A DNA stretch of 64,000 nucleotides. It comes from Ch67 sp964491665. GTDB lineage: Bacteria > Pseudomonadota > Gammaproteobacteria > Pseudomonadales > Ketobacteraceae. Shown here piece by piece: positions 25,653 through 36,000 of the stretch (positions are counted from its first letter, which is position 1; every line of letters starts with the position of its first letter). The position numbers and the translations under genes are program-made. Location: NCBI GenBank assembly GCA_964491665.1, contig CAZBII010000006.1:3354-67353 (forward strand), given 5' to 3'. The notes beneath the pieces are model-generated. The model did not search any database. It saw nothing but the letters and a program-made list of their open reading frames with translations, and had not been told where the DNA came from.

Positions 25653-27902
25653 ATGCCACTACCGGTACCGAATCTCGACGATCGCCGCTTTGACGATCTG
25701 GTGGCCGAGGCCAGGGCCCGTCTCGCCACCCATTTGCCGGAACTGACCCAGATCGCGCCGGGCGATCCGGTGCACGGCTTCATCGACCTGTTCGCCTGGC
25801 TCACCGAAACCATCCTGTATCGCGCCAACCTGATTCCCGAGCGCCAGCGCCGCGTGTTCCTCAACCTGCTGCAGATTCCGCTGCGGCCGGCCCGGGCGGC
25901 GCGCGGCGTGGTGTGTGTGGATGCCGGCCCCACCAGCGTACTGCTGGCCCCGCTGCTGCAGGACGGCACGCAACTGAAAGCCGGCAAGCAGAGCCTCACC
26001 GCCGTGGGCGAACTGCAGCCCACCTGCCTCAGCCTGCAGGTGCTGGTGAAGCAGGAACTCACCGCCGCCGAACTGGGGGAAATGGGCCTGTCGCTGGACG
26101 ACCTGCACCAGCAGTTCGGTCTGGCGCGCCATGAAATTCCCACCCCGTTCCAGCCCCACCGCTACGAACCGGGCCGCGATACCCTGCGCCCCGGCAGCCT
26201 CGACCGCGCCTTCTATCTGGCCTGCATCGCCCCGCGCCAGCTGGAAGGCCAGCTGCCCCTGCTGCGCAAGAATCTGGCGGGCATCATCCTCAACATCGCC
26301 ATCGCCCCCACCGACGACCTGCCGGCACCGGCGCTGGAACAGGGCGCCGTCAACGACCTGGCGCCGCGCAAACTGGTGTGGGAACTGGCCAGCACCGGCG
26401 AGGAAGGCGAGGCCATTTACCTGCCGCTGGACGTGCTGGCGGACTCCTCCCGTGGCGCCCGCCAGACCGGCGTGGTGCGCCTGCGCCTGCCGAAAAACGC
26501 CGCCCTGTTCCAGAGCTTCGCCGCCGCCGATCCCATGTTCAGCGGCCTGGGCAACCAGCCGCCGGAACTGGCCGATCAGGTGGAAGCCGGCCGGGTGGCG
26601 TTCTGGCTGCGGCTGCGCTGCCCGGACGCACCCGATCTGGAACTGGGCTATCTGGCCCTCAACGCCGTGGACGTGCTGGCGCAGGGGCTGAAGCAGGATC
26701 TGCTGGTGGGCATGGGCACCGGCCAGCCGGATCAGGTGATCGCCCTGCCCGACCGCGACATCGACCCCGCCAGCCTGCAGCTGGACGTGGAGGAAAACGG
26801 CGCCTGGGTGCGCTGGCAGCGGGTGGATTTTCTGGCCGGGCAGGCAGCGGAAGCGCGCGTCTACCAGCTCGACCCGCAGACCGGCTATGTCCAGTTCGGC
26901 GATGGCGTGTCCGCCGGCCGCCGTCCGCCCACCGGCATGCGCATCCGCGCCGCCGCCTACCTGTTCGGTGGCGGCAGCAGCGGCAACCTGCCGGCCGGCA
27001 CGGTGAAGGAAATCGTCAACGGCAGCCCCCGTCACAAGGTGCGTCACGGCTGGCCGCTCAAGGGCGGACTCGACGCGGAAACCGTCGAGCAGGCGGAAAA
27101 GCGTATTCCGCAATTCCTCACCCACCGCAACCGCGCCGTCACCGCCGACGATTTCAAGCTGATCACCGAGGCCAACCCGGTCAATCCGGTGGCCCGCGCC
27201 GAAGTGCGGGTGGGCTTCCTGCCCGGCGCCCGCATCGAGGCCGCCCGCACCGACGTGCCCGGCGTGGTGAGCGTATTCGTGCTGCCCCCCGGCGCGCCGG
27301 CTCTGGGCCACACCCCCAGACCCACCCAGGGTCTGTTGAAAGACGTGTTCGGCTACCTGCTGAACCGGGTGCTGATCGGCACCGAACTCTATGTACTGAG
27401 CCCGGAATTCATCCCGCTCGCCATCAGCGTGAAAGTGCAGGTGCGCGACCCGGCCACCGAAACCCAGACCCTGCAGGACGTGCAGTACGCCCTGATCGAC
27501 TACCTGTGGCCGCTGGCCCCCGGCGGCGCGCTGGGCAACGGCTGGCCCATGGGCAGCGCCGTGCGGCCGGCGGAACTGCTGGCACGGGTGGCGCGGGTGG
27601 ATGGCGTGCTCTCGGTCAGCCGGCTGAGCCTGTTCCGCCAGTTCCGCTTCCTGCGTCCGCTCAGCGCCGCCCAGATCGCCAAAAAGCAACCAGCCGACAG
27701 CTTCTCCCGCTGGCGCCGCCTGGGCGACAACGAGGAAATCCCGCTGCTGCATTACCAGCTGCCGGAACTGCTGGGCGTGCGGGTGGAAGCCGGCAGCGGC
27801 AGCGACCTGCCCGCCCTGCCCGACGGCATCGGTCCGCTGGAAGGCCAGCCCGACCGGCCCCAGCGCGGCGTGCCCGTGCCGGTCATTCCGGACGTGTGCT
27901 GA
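25653..27902 (+). CDS. CIS baseplate J-like wedge protein (gp6/Afp11-like)
   Basis: This 749-residue protein is of the baseplate J family. The N-terminal part has DDLVAEARARLATHLPELTQIAPGDPVHGFIDLFAWLTE (12-50), typical of Afp11/gp6 N-domains. The central core has QFGDGVSAGRRPPTGMRIRAAAYLFGGGSSGNLPAG (about 415-450) and AVTADDFKLITEA near 500, then a C-terminal domain with RPAELLARVARVDGVLSVS. It should build the wedge ring together with the gp25 and gpI-like proteins. Confidence 0.93.
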   Translation: MPLPVPNLDDRRFDDLVAEARARLATHLPELTQIAPGDPVHGFIDLFAWLTETILYRANLIPERQRRVFLNLLQIPLRPARAARGVVCVDAGPTSVLLAPLLQDGTQLKAGKQSLTAVGELQPTCLSLQVLVKQELTAAELGEMGLSLDDLHQQFGLARHEIPTPFQPHRYEPGRDTLRPGSLDRAFYLACIAPRQLEGQLPLLRKNLAGIILNIAIAPTDDLPAPALEQGAVNDLAPRKLVWELASTGEEGEAIYLPLDVLADSSRGARQTGVVRLRLPKNAALFQSFAAADPMFSGLGNQPPELADQVEAGRVAFWLRLRCPDAPDLELGYLALNAVDVLAQGLKQDLLVGMGTGQPDQVIALPDRDIDPASLQLDVEENGAWVRWQRVDFLAGQAAEARVYQLDPQTGYVQFGDGVSAGRRPPTGMRIRAAAYLFGGGSSGNLPAGTVKEIVNGSPRHKVRHGWPLKGGLDAETVEQAEKRIPQFLTHRNRAVTADDFKLITEANPVNPVARAEVRVGFLPGARIEAARTDVPGVVSVFVLPPGAPALGHTPRPTQGLLKDVFGYLLNRVLIGTELYVLSPEFIPLAISVKVQVRDPATETQTLQDVQYALIDYLWPLAPGGALGNGWPMGSAVRPAELLARVARVDGVLSVSRLSLFRQFRFLRPLSAAQIAKKQPADSFSRWRRLGDNEEIPLLHYQLPELLGVRVEAGSGSDLPALPDGIGPLEGQPDRPQRGVPVPVIPDVC

Positions 27903-27928
27903 GGACGGTGCAATGAGACGAGGCGACC

Positions 27929-30334
27929 ATGGACGTCAATAACACCCCCTACTTCCTGCTGCGCACGGCGGACGAGTTCGAACAGGGCTCCAGCCGCCTG
28001 TGCTGGCAGCCGGCCCTGCAGGCCCTGACCCTGGCGCAGAACCAGACCCTGCGCCTGCCGGCCGCCACAGCTCCGGCCGCCGCCCTGGCCGCCTGGCAGT
28101 CCGCCACGCCGCTGGCCCTGGACCGCTTCCACCAGCTGGGCCGGCTGAGCGGCGACCGGCAGCGGGTGGAATTCAACAGCGGCAATGGTTTCCAGCCGCT
28201 GCGGGATAATGAACTGGCCGGAGTGACTGTTCCGGTGGGCACCTTCACCGACCTGATGCTGGGAGGCGACGGCCGCCTGGCGCTGCCCTGGTCCGACGGC
28301 AGCGCGCACGGACTGGTGGTGTTCCATCTGGCCCGGCGCTGGCAGACCCGCTGCGACCTCAGCCTCGACACCGACGGCCTCACCGCCCTGACCGCCCCCC
28401 GCCGCGCCTGCGTCGATTGTGACAACCAGATCTGGCTGGCCAGTGCCGACCGCCTGCTGCTGTGCAGCGGCGAGCCCCTGCCCCAGCCCTACGACGCCCA
28501 GCCGGCCCGCTTCGAACCGGAACCGCTCAACCCGCACGCCCTGACCCTGCGCTGGACCCAGCCCCTGCCCGCCGGCTGGCAAGCACTGGCCCTGTGCAGC
28601 GACGACGACCTGATCTACGTGCTGGCCCACGACGGCAACGGCGCCCAGGCCATCCTCACCCGGCCCCGCCAGGACCGGCCTGACCGGCCTTTCGCCGTCT
28701 GCCCCTGCGCCGCCGACGTGCCGTTCCTGATCGACCTGGCCCTGGCCAGCGATTCCGCCCGCCCTGTCCCCGGCCGGCTGGCCGCGCTCGCCCCGCAACA
28801 GGCCGGCGACACCGCCTTCGTCCAGCGTGACGCCACTATTCTTGAACTGCGTCACCAGCAGGACACCACCACGGCGGAACTGGTGCACGAGCGCTACCCC
28901 ATGCTGTCGCTGGCGGTGCCGCGCTTCCTGTCCAGTGCCGATGGCCAGCTGCGCTACCAGGCCGATCCCAACCCGGAATTCCCCGGCTACAGCCCGTATC
29001 CGCGCGAACTGCACGCCCTGCGCCGGCCCCAGTATCCGCTGGAGGGCACCGCCCTGCTGCAACAGGTGCTCGACGCCGGCCAGCCCGACACCCTCTGGCA
29101 CCGCCTGTATCTGGACGCCTGCATTCCCGCCGGCTGTGCCATCGACATCGCCGTGCGCGTCTATGCCACGCCGGAGCAGCGCGGCAGTGCGCCCCTGCTG
29201 CCGCAGCCGGAACCGCTGTGGAATCCGCTGCCGTCGGAACTGCCCTTCGCCACGGCCCTGGCCGGCCATGAACCGGGCACCCGTGGCCTGTTCGAGATCC
29301 TGCTGCAGCGCCTGCCGGACAAGGACGGCCGCGCCGGCCCGGTACGACGCCTGACCGGTCGCTACCTGCAGATCCAGGTTACCCTGCGCAGCAACGGCCG
29401 CCAGACCCCGGCCCTGCACGCCCTCCGCGTCTACGCCCCGCGCTTTGCCTATCAGGAAGCGTATCTGCCGGAACTGTTCCGCCAGGAGCTGGAACCCCAG
29501 CCCGCGCTCACCGGCCCGGCCAACGGCGCCGACGTGCGGGAACGGCTGCTGGCCGCCTTCGAAGGCGTGCTCACCCCGCTGGAAGGCCGGGTGGCCGCCG
29601 CCGCGCAACTGACCCACCCCGACGCCGCGCCGCCGGAGCACCTGCCCTGGCTGGCGGAAGTACTGGGCACCGCCCTGCCGCCGCACTGGCCGGTGGACCG
29701 CCAGCGCCGGCTGGTGCGCGACGCCACCCTGATCCAGCAGTTCAAGGGCACCCTGTTCGGCGTGCAGCTGGCCCTGGACATCGCCAGCGACGGCGGCATC
29801 CAGCGCGGCGAAATCGTGCTGGTGGAAAACTTCCGCCTGCGCCGCACCATGGCCACCATCCTGGGCATCAACCTGGACGACGCCGACCACCCCCTCACCC
29901 TGGGCACCGGCATGAGCGGCAACAGCATCGTCGGCGACAGCCTGATCCTGTCGGAGGGCGACGCCCGCGAATTTCTCGCCCTGTTCGCCCCCGGCCAAGC
30001 GAAAACCGCCAACGAAGTGGCCACGGTGAACGCCTTTTTCGAACGCTACGCCCACCAGGTCACCGTGCTGCTGCACGGGCCGGCGGCGCGCCTGCGCGAG
30101 CGGGTGGACGCCGTGCTGCAGGAACAGATGCCCGCCCACCTGCAATGGCAGATCTTCGAGACCGAGCACCCGTTCGTGCTGGGCACCTCGCCGCTGCTGG
30201 CGGTGGACACCTTCATCGAAACCACCCCGCCGCCGCGCCGGGTGAACCTGAATCAAACCTGGCTGGGGCGCGAAGGCGTGCTGACCAATCCGGCGGCGTT
30301 TTCCCCCGCCGACATCAACGCCCGGCTGCTGTAA
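27929..30334 (+). CDS. CIS baseplate wedge protein, tail protein I/Afp12-like
   Basis: The protein has 801 residues. The C-terminal 250 residues are similar to phage tail protein I: PPEHLPWLAEVLGTALPPHWPVDRQRRLVRDATLIQQFKG (about 569-608) and TLFGVQLALDIASDGG. The first 500 residues show repeated strand blocks around LALCSDDDLIYVLAHDGNG and WLASADRLLLCSG, resembling beta-propeller-type blades. This layout (propeller-like front, gpI back) is seen in Afp12-like wedge proteins. It should partner the J protein upstream. Confidence 0.82.
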   Translation: MDVNNTPYFLLRTADEFEQGSSRLCWQPALQALTLAQNQTLRLPAATAPAAALAAWQSATPLALDRFHQLGRLSGDRQRVEFNSGNGFQPLRDNELAGVTVPVGTFTDLMLGGDGRLALPWSDGSAHGLVVFHLARRWQTRCDLSLDTDGLTALTAPRRACVDCDNQIWLASADRLLLCSGEPLPQPYDAQPARFEPEPLNPHALTLRWTQPLPAGWQALALCSDDDLIYVLAHDGNGAQAILTRPRQDRPDRPFAVCPCAADVPFLIDLALASDSARPVPGRLAALAPQQAGDTAFVQRDATILELRHQQDTTTAELVHERYPMLSLAVPRFLSSADGQLRYQADPNPEFPGYSPYPRELHALRRPQYPLEGTALLQQVLDAGQPDTLWHRLYLDACIPAGCAIDIAVRVYATPEQRGSAPLLPQPEPLWNPLPSELPFATALAGHEPGTRGLFEILLQRLPDKDGRAGPVRRLTGRYLQIQVTLRSNGRQTPALHALRVYAPRFAYQEAYLPELFRQELEPQPALTGPANGADVRERLLAAFEGVLTPLEGRVAAAAQLTHPDAAPPEHLPWLAEVLGTALPPHWPVDRQRRLVRDATLIQQFKGTLFGVQLALDIASDGGIQRGEIVLVENFRLRRTMATILGINLDDADHPLTLGTGMSGNSIVGDSLILSEGDAREFLALFAPGQAKTANEVATVNAFFERYAHQVTVLLHGPAARLRERVDAVLQEQMPAHLQWQIFETEHPFVLGTSPLLAVDTFIETTPPPRRVNLNQTWLGREGVLTNPAAFSPADINARLL

Positions 30335-30375
30335 CGAGGATGACCGCATGAGAACCGCCCGCCCGAGGAGGCTGC

Positions 30376-31266
30376 ATGGACACTGACGATTTCAACACCC
30401 TGGAACTGGACGCCGACCTGGCCAACCCCCTGCGCCGGGTGTCCTACGAAGCGGGCATGCTGCTGGGACTGGAAGCCACCCGCGCCGAGCAGGACTACCA
30501 CCGCCGCCGCCTCACCCGCCACCAGTACTGGCTGCAGGGCTTTGGCACCCTGGCCGGCATGCACGTCAGCATGAATCCGCCCAGCCACCCCAACAATTCC
30601 GATCCGGTGCTGGTGCGGCTGCTGGTCAGCCCCGGCATCGGCGTCGACGGCCTGGGCCGCGAAGTTCTCATCCACGAGACCTACTGCATCAACCTGGGCG
30701 ACTGGCTGGCGGCGCAGAGCGAGGCGCACCTGCGGGAAGGTTACGACGACGCCAACGACACCCTCTGGCTGAGCGTGTGCGTGCGCCAGCAGGACTGCCC
30801 CACGGCACAGCAGCCGGTACTGGCGCGCAAGCTGAACCTGACCACCGACGCCGTCCAGCCCAGCCGCATCCAGGACAGCGTGCGCCTGGAACTGGTGCCG
30901 CAGCTGCCGCCGGAAACCGACGATCCCCGCTTCCAGCCCTGGGCGTGCCATACCCCGGTGGCGGACGTCCTGCCCAGCCTTACCGCCGCCGAGCAGGACA
31001 CCCTGGCCGCCGCCAGCGGGGCCGCCGCCGCGCAGCTGGCCCTGCATGCCCGCCTGCTGCACGCCCCGGACAGCACCGGCGTCAGCACCCGCGAACTGCA
31101 CGATGCCTTCGACGAAGGCGCGCGCCTGCTGCTGGCCCGCATCGCCATCACGGTGGCCGACATCAATGCCATCGTGGTCAACCCGCAACGCATTTCGATC
31201 AACAACCTGGTGCGGCCATTCCTGGCCACCGCCAGCCAGCTGGCCTGGCTTGCCCGCCAGCCCTGA
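30376..31266 (+). CDS. CIS-operon protein, paralogue 1 of a shared N-terminal module
   Basis: This 296-residue protein has no assigned function. Residues 24-66 (YEAGMLLGLEATRAEQDYHRR and onward to GTLAGMHVSM) and 85-97 (SPGIGVDGLGREV) align with the starts of the next two proteins. Its C-terminal 100 residues are helical. GAGGAGG precedes the ATG. It follows the gpI-like wedge gene, a place often used in CIS operons for baseplate periphery, fibre or effector-adaptor proteins. A baseplate-peripheral role is inferred. Confidence 0.65.
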   Translation: MDTDDFNTLELDADLANPLRRVSYEAGMLLGLEATRAEQDYHRRRLTRHQYWLQGFGTLAGMHVSMNPPSHPNNSDPVLVRLLVSPGIGVDGLGREVLIHETYCINLGDWLAAQSEAHLREGYDDANDTLWLSVCVRQQDCPTAQQPVLARKLNLTTDAVQPSRIQDSVRLELVPQLPPETDDPRFQPWACHTPVADVLPSLTAAEQDTLAAASGAAAAQLALHARLLHAPDSTGVSTRELHDAFDEGARLLLARIAITVADINAIVVNPQRISINNLVRPFLATASQLAWLARQP

Positions 31267-31282
31267 TCCCCGGAGGCCCGAC

Positions 31283-33004
31283 ATGAACGACATCCTGTTC
31301 CAACCGCTCGGCAACTACAGCCTCAGCAGCAACACCCTGAACGAGAAGGCCGACGTCAACCCGCGCCTCACCCGTACCCATTATTTCGACGGCCGCCTGC
31401 TGACTGCGCAGGACCTGACCCGCGACCAGACCTACCTCGACCAGCGCCTGCGGGAACTGGGCCGGGTACTGGGCAGCGGCGTCATGGCCGGGCTGGAACT
31501 GGACCTGAACAAGAGCATCCTCACCCTGCAGCCGGGGCAGGCGCTCACGCCCGGCGGCCGGGTACTGGAACTGGGCAAGGTGCTGCAGCTGAATCTGGCG
31601 GACAGCGCCCTGCGCCAGCAGCTCAACGATGGCCGCTACAGCTACCTCAACCGGGCCCTCTATGCCGTGGTGCTGCGGGCGGTGGAAGTGGCCACCGAAG
31701 TGGCGGAAGTATTCCCGCAGGATCTGGGCAGCAGCCGCGGCCTCAGCTACTCCACCATTACCGAATGCGTGCAGCTGGCACTGGTGCCCCTGCCGGTGGG
31801 AATGCCCAGCCAGAACCCGCTGCAGGTGCGCGCCCGCCTGATGCGGGAACTGTACGGCAACGACAGCTACACCAGCCTGCTGCCGGACGATGCCGTACCG
31901 CTGGGCGTGCTGGCGGTGGAAGACAGCAGCGCCCGCTGGCTGGACAGCGAACTGCTGCGCCGCCCCCTGCGCACCGAACCGGCCCTGGGCGACTGGCAGG
32001 CCGACCTGTCGCGCCAGTACGAAAAACTGCTGGCCGACGTGCTGGTGGCGCGCGGCAACCAGACCACGGATTTCCACGCCGCCGACTACTTCACCCTGCT
32101 GCCGCCGGTGGGCACCCTGCCGCGCGGCGCCATCGAGCCGGACAAGGGCCGCCAGGGCTACTTCCCCGAACACTTCAACGTGGCCGTGGCCCCCATCCGC
32201 CAGGCCGACGTCGACCTGATCAAGGCCGAATCCCTCGACCTGCCGCCCATCAACCTGCTCAGCAGCGAGCCGGTGGACATCATGGTGCTGGTGCCCCTGT
32301 CGAACCTGGATTACGGCCGGTACGCCAGCCGGCTGGAGCGGCCGTTCGACCCGAATCTGCGCCGCCTGCCCCAGATCGACCTGATGCGGCTCAAGCTGTA
32401 CCCCACCCACGTCATCGACACCGACAAGTCCGCCTGGGTGGACATCATGAGCCGGCAGGCCGGCGCCCATCCGTTTTACGTGCGCCGCCCCAGCCGCGCC
32501 GCCGAAACCGCCATCAGCGGCATCGTGCTGGCCCTGGGCACCACGCTGCCATCGCCACCCCCGGTGGTGGATGAACTCCCCGGCGACGTCAGCCCGGCGC
32601 CCATTCCGGCACCGGGCCCGTCCCCGGCCGACAGCGGCGGTCTGGTGCAGGACGAAAACACCGTCTTCCTCAACCGGCTGAACCTGAAAACCCTGGCGGA
32701 ACTGCGGCCGCCGCAGCCGGGGGAAAGCAGCGAGGCCTTCGAAAAGCTGCTGGGCAATTTCGGCAGCGACGCCGCCTTCGTGCAGCAGTGCACCGGCATC
32801 CTGCTGCGCCTCGAACGCCAGTACGACAGTCTGGTCTGGCAGACCCTGCTGCAGCTGGCCGGAGTGCGCCAGACCGAAGCCTTTCTCAAGGCGCTGCTGA
32901 CGGCAGACCGCGATGCCAGCACCCCCAAGGTGGTGGTAAACGCCGGCGCGGAACTGGGGCTGGATACCAACCTGCTCAACCAATGGGCCGATCTGGTGCC
33001 CTGA
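31283..33004 (+). CDS. CIS-operon protein, paralogue 2 of a shared N-terminal module
   Basis: The protein has 573 residues. The ATG at 31283 is chosen for its CGGAGG site; the open frame runs further upstream but overlaps the previous gene deeply. The module is HYFDGRLLTAQDLTRDQTYL (33-52), then GSGVMAGLELDL and LQPGQALTPGGRVLEL (82-97). A proline-rich linker lies near residue 425 to 455 (GDVSPAPIPAPGPSPADSGG), followed by a helical C-domain. No catalytic motif was seen. Function is unknown, probably structural in the baseplate. Confidence 0.68.
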   Translation: MNDILFQPLGNYSLSSNTLNEKADVNPRLTRTHYFDGRLLTAQDLTRDQTYLDQRLRELGRVLGSGVMAGLELDLNKSILTLQPGQALTPGGRVLELGKVLQLNLADSALRQQLNDGRYSYLNRALYAVVLRAVEVATEVAEVFPQDLGSSRGLSYSTITECVQLALVPLPVGMPSQNPLQVRARLMRELYGNDSYTSLLPDDAVPLGVLAVEDSSARWLDSELLRRPLRTEPALGDWQADLSRQYEKLLADVLVARGNQTTDFHAADYFTLLPPVGTLPRGAIEPDKGRQGYFPEHFNVAVAPIRQADVDLIKAESLDLPPINLLSSEPVDIMVLVPLSNLDYGRYASRLERPFDPNLRRLPQIDLMRLKLYPTHVIDTDKSAWVDIMSRQAGAHPFYVRRPSRAAETAISGIVLALGTTLPSPPPVVDELPGDVSPAPIPAPGPSPADSGGLVQDENTVFLNRLNLKTLAELRPPQPGESSEAFEKLLGNFGSDAAFVQQCTGILLRLERQYDSLVWQTLLQLAGVRQTEAFLKALLTADRDASTPKVVVNAGAELGLDTNLLNQWADLVP

Positions 33005-33031
33005 CGGGGTGGCCACAACAAGGAGAAGACC

Positions 33032-36000
33032 ATGACCCTGATCCTGCTGCACTCACCGGTGCCCGCGACCCCCGCCGACCCCGATCCGCGCCTGTCCCAG
33101 GCCAAGTTCGAGCGCACGCACATGTTCGCCGGCCGCTTTCTGGGCGAAAAGGAATTCGACGACGAACAGGAATATGCCGACCTGCGGCTGGCCTCGCTGC
33201 TGCGGGGTCGCCCCGCCGGCATCGTGCACGGGCTGGAAGTGAACCTGGGGCCACAAGGCGTGAAGGGGACGGGCGTCAACGTCAGCGCCGGTCTGGCCCT
33301 GGACGGCCAGGGCCGGGTGGTGAGCCTGCACTATCCCCTGCGCATCGAGTGGCAGTATCTGATCAGCAGCTGGCAGGGCGCCAACGCCCTCAGCGACGCC
33401 AGCGGCATCTTCTACCTGCTGCTGCAGCGGGCCAGCCGCGATGTCGACGCCGGCATCGCCGATCCCTGCCAGCGCCTCGACCTCGACCCGTCCCGCGATT
33501 CCCGGCTGGAAGTCACATCGTTCCTGCGCCTGCAGCGGCTGAATCTGGCGCCGGGCGCCCTCGGCACACCGCAGGAGCAGGTGGAAAACCATGTGGCCGC
33601 CGACCGGGTGGATGGCCAGTTCCTGCGCCAGTTCAACGCGGCAGTGCCCCTGGCCCTGCTGGCGATCGAACCGATTCCGCCGGCCGACCGGGTGAGCGGT
33701 GACAGCGGCTTCCGCCCCAAATGGCTGTCGCAGGAAGCCGGCCGTTATGAAGCCGTGCGCAACGGCGGATACCGGGTGCTGCTGAACCAGGTCAGCGCCG
33801 CCATGCGCCGGGTGATGCAGGCCGCCGCCGGCCAGGTGCACAACGATGCCTTCCAGCTGCCGGCCTTTCTCGAAGCCAACCTGAAGCTGGACTTCCTGCC
33901 CGCCGCCGGCCAGCTGCCGCTGGACTGGCTGCAGAACCCTGCCGCCACCCGCCCCAACCTGCTGTGGCTGAAATCCCACGTCGGCGTGGACATGGTGCCG
34001 GTGCCCGAGGAAGCCATCGCCGAACTGCTGGGCAACCATCTGGCGCGCCGCGTCATCGACCTGCGCCAGCCCGCCGGCGACAAGGTGCGTCTGCTGCTGG
34101 CGGTGAACGAACCCGACTACCGCCCCGACCTGCTCGACATCCCCCAGACCGACGCCAAGCTGGAAGAAGACCTGTACCGTTTCCACCAGCGCGCCCACAA
34201 CGCCTGGGTGCAGTGGAAAATGCAGTTCGACAAGCTGTACTACATCGAGCCGTCCAACGAGCCGCCGCTGGTGGATGCCACCCTGGCGCCGCTGGAAAAG
34301 GCCTATCTGGACCCGGCCCAGTTCCGCAAGGTGCTGGGCCTGCCCAAACCGGAGCCGGTGCCGACCCGTCCGGAAGCCGTGTTCGAGGCCATCATCCGGC
34401 GCGCCGACGCCGAGCTGGACCCCGGCGACAATGACCTGCCCTATCCCTTCAGCAAGGGCGTGCCCACCATGCCGCTGTTCTATTCGCGCTGGCTGGACAA
34501 CGAGGCGCCGCCCCTGCCCGCGCCGCCGGATGACGACGGCTACGTGGTGCAGTACGCCGTGGCGCTGGTGGAACTGGAAGCGATTGAAAACCAGATCCGC
34601 GCCCAGCGCAGCCGGGTGGAAAAAACCCGTGACCTGCTGCTGGTGATGCGCCAGCAGCTGGATTCGCAGACCGTGGCGCTGGCCGCCCTGGCCGGCGGCG
34701 TGGCCGGTGACGGCAGCGGCCTGCAGGTGGCGCGCTGGCTGCCCTACGCCAACATCGGCAATGCCGACCTGACCTCCAGCGCCAGCAACACCACACCGGT
34801 GAGCACGGCGCCGGTCAGCGTCGCCCCGGTCGCCGACAGCAGCGTGCGCAGCCGCGCCGCCAGCCTGATGGCATCCGCGCCGGCCCGGGCCAGCATGGCC
34901 ACCAGCGCCACCGCCAAAGGCGTCAGCGGCAACCTGCTCAACAACGCCCTGGTCTCCAGTTCCAGCGCGGCCAAGGCCAACATCCTGCTCACCAGCAAGG
35001 CCAAAAGCTTCTCCGCCTTCGAACTGGGCATCAACAAATCGCGCCTGGAACAACTGGCCACCATCACCAAGACCGCCGTCGCCACCCCCGCCTTCGAGGC
35101 CAAGGAATACCGCTTCGGCGTGATCGAGCACATCGCGCCGGAAGTGAACGAGTACGCCAAGGCCTATTTCGGCATGCGCGAACTGCTGGCCAGCCTGAAG
35201 GACCTGTTCGACGCCACCGACGCCAGCAGCCTGCGTGCACAGCTGCTCAAGGCCGGTGGCATCGCCGACGCCGTGCCGGTGGCGCCGGACCGCAAGCGCG
35301 ACCTGCTGGCGTCGCTGAAGAATCTGGTGGCGGCATCCAGTTCCGCGCTGCAGAAGGAACAGCTGCTGAAAGTGGGCAAGATCCTGGAATCCGGCAACGC
35401 CACCGGCACCGCCAACAGCTTCGAGCGCAGCGGCCAGCTGGAAGCGCCGGAAGTGCTGGACGCCCAGGCCGGCGAGGCCGCGATCAAGGCCGGTACCGCT
35501 GCCGAAGCCGCCGCGCTGGCCGCCAATCCGCCCGCCACTGCCGCCGAGGCCGCCCGCATCAAGGCCGACACCATCGCCCGCCTGCGGCCGCTCTACCTCA
35601 GCCAGTACCGCTACAACGCCCTGTTCAAGGCCGGCAAGATCCTCACCCAGTGGATCGCCCTGTGCGAATCGCGCTACAACAACCTGGAGCGCAAGCTGCA
35701 GGGCAAGCTGCGGGAACAGTCGGTGCAGGTCGCCCATATCGACAAGCTGGCCGGCCTGATCCGCGAGGCCCGCGAGACCCTGGAAATCCGCGACCGCTTC
35801 CGCATCGAACAACTGGGCGACTACGGCGTGGCGCAGCGCCTGCTGGACGAGGACTGGCGCCAGGTGTTCGCCGTCAATGAAAAGCGCACCCGCATCCTCA
35901 CCACCGCCCTGCGCGGCCTGTACTACGTCCGCGTGCGCCCCACCCCGGTCAGCGCGCCGCTGCTGGACCCGCTGGAACTGCGCCACGGCAGCAGCGGCGA

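Noticed and set aside
31046..31282. Upstream extension of the 573-residue CIS protein
   Set aside because: It overlaps the previous gene by more than 200 bases; the CGGAGG site before 31283 and the position of the shared module support the shorter start.
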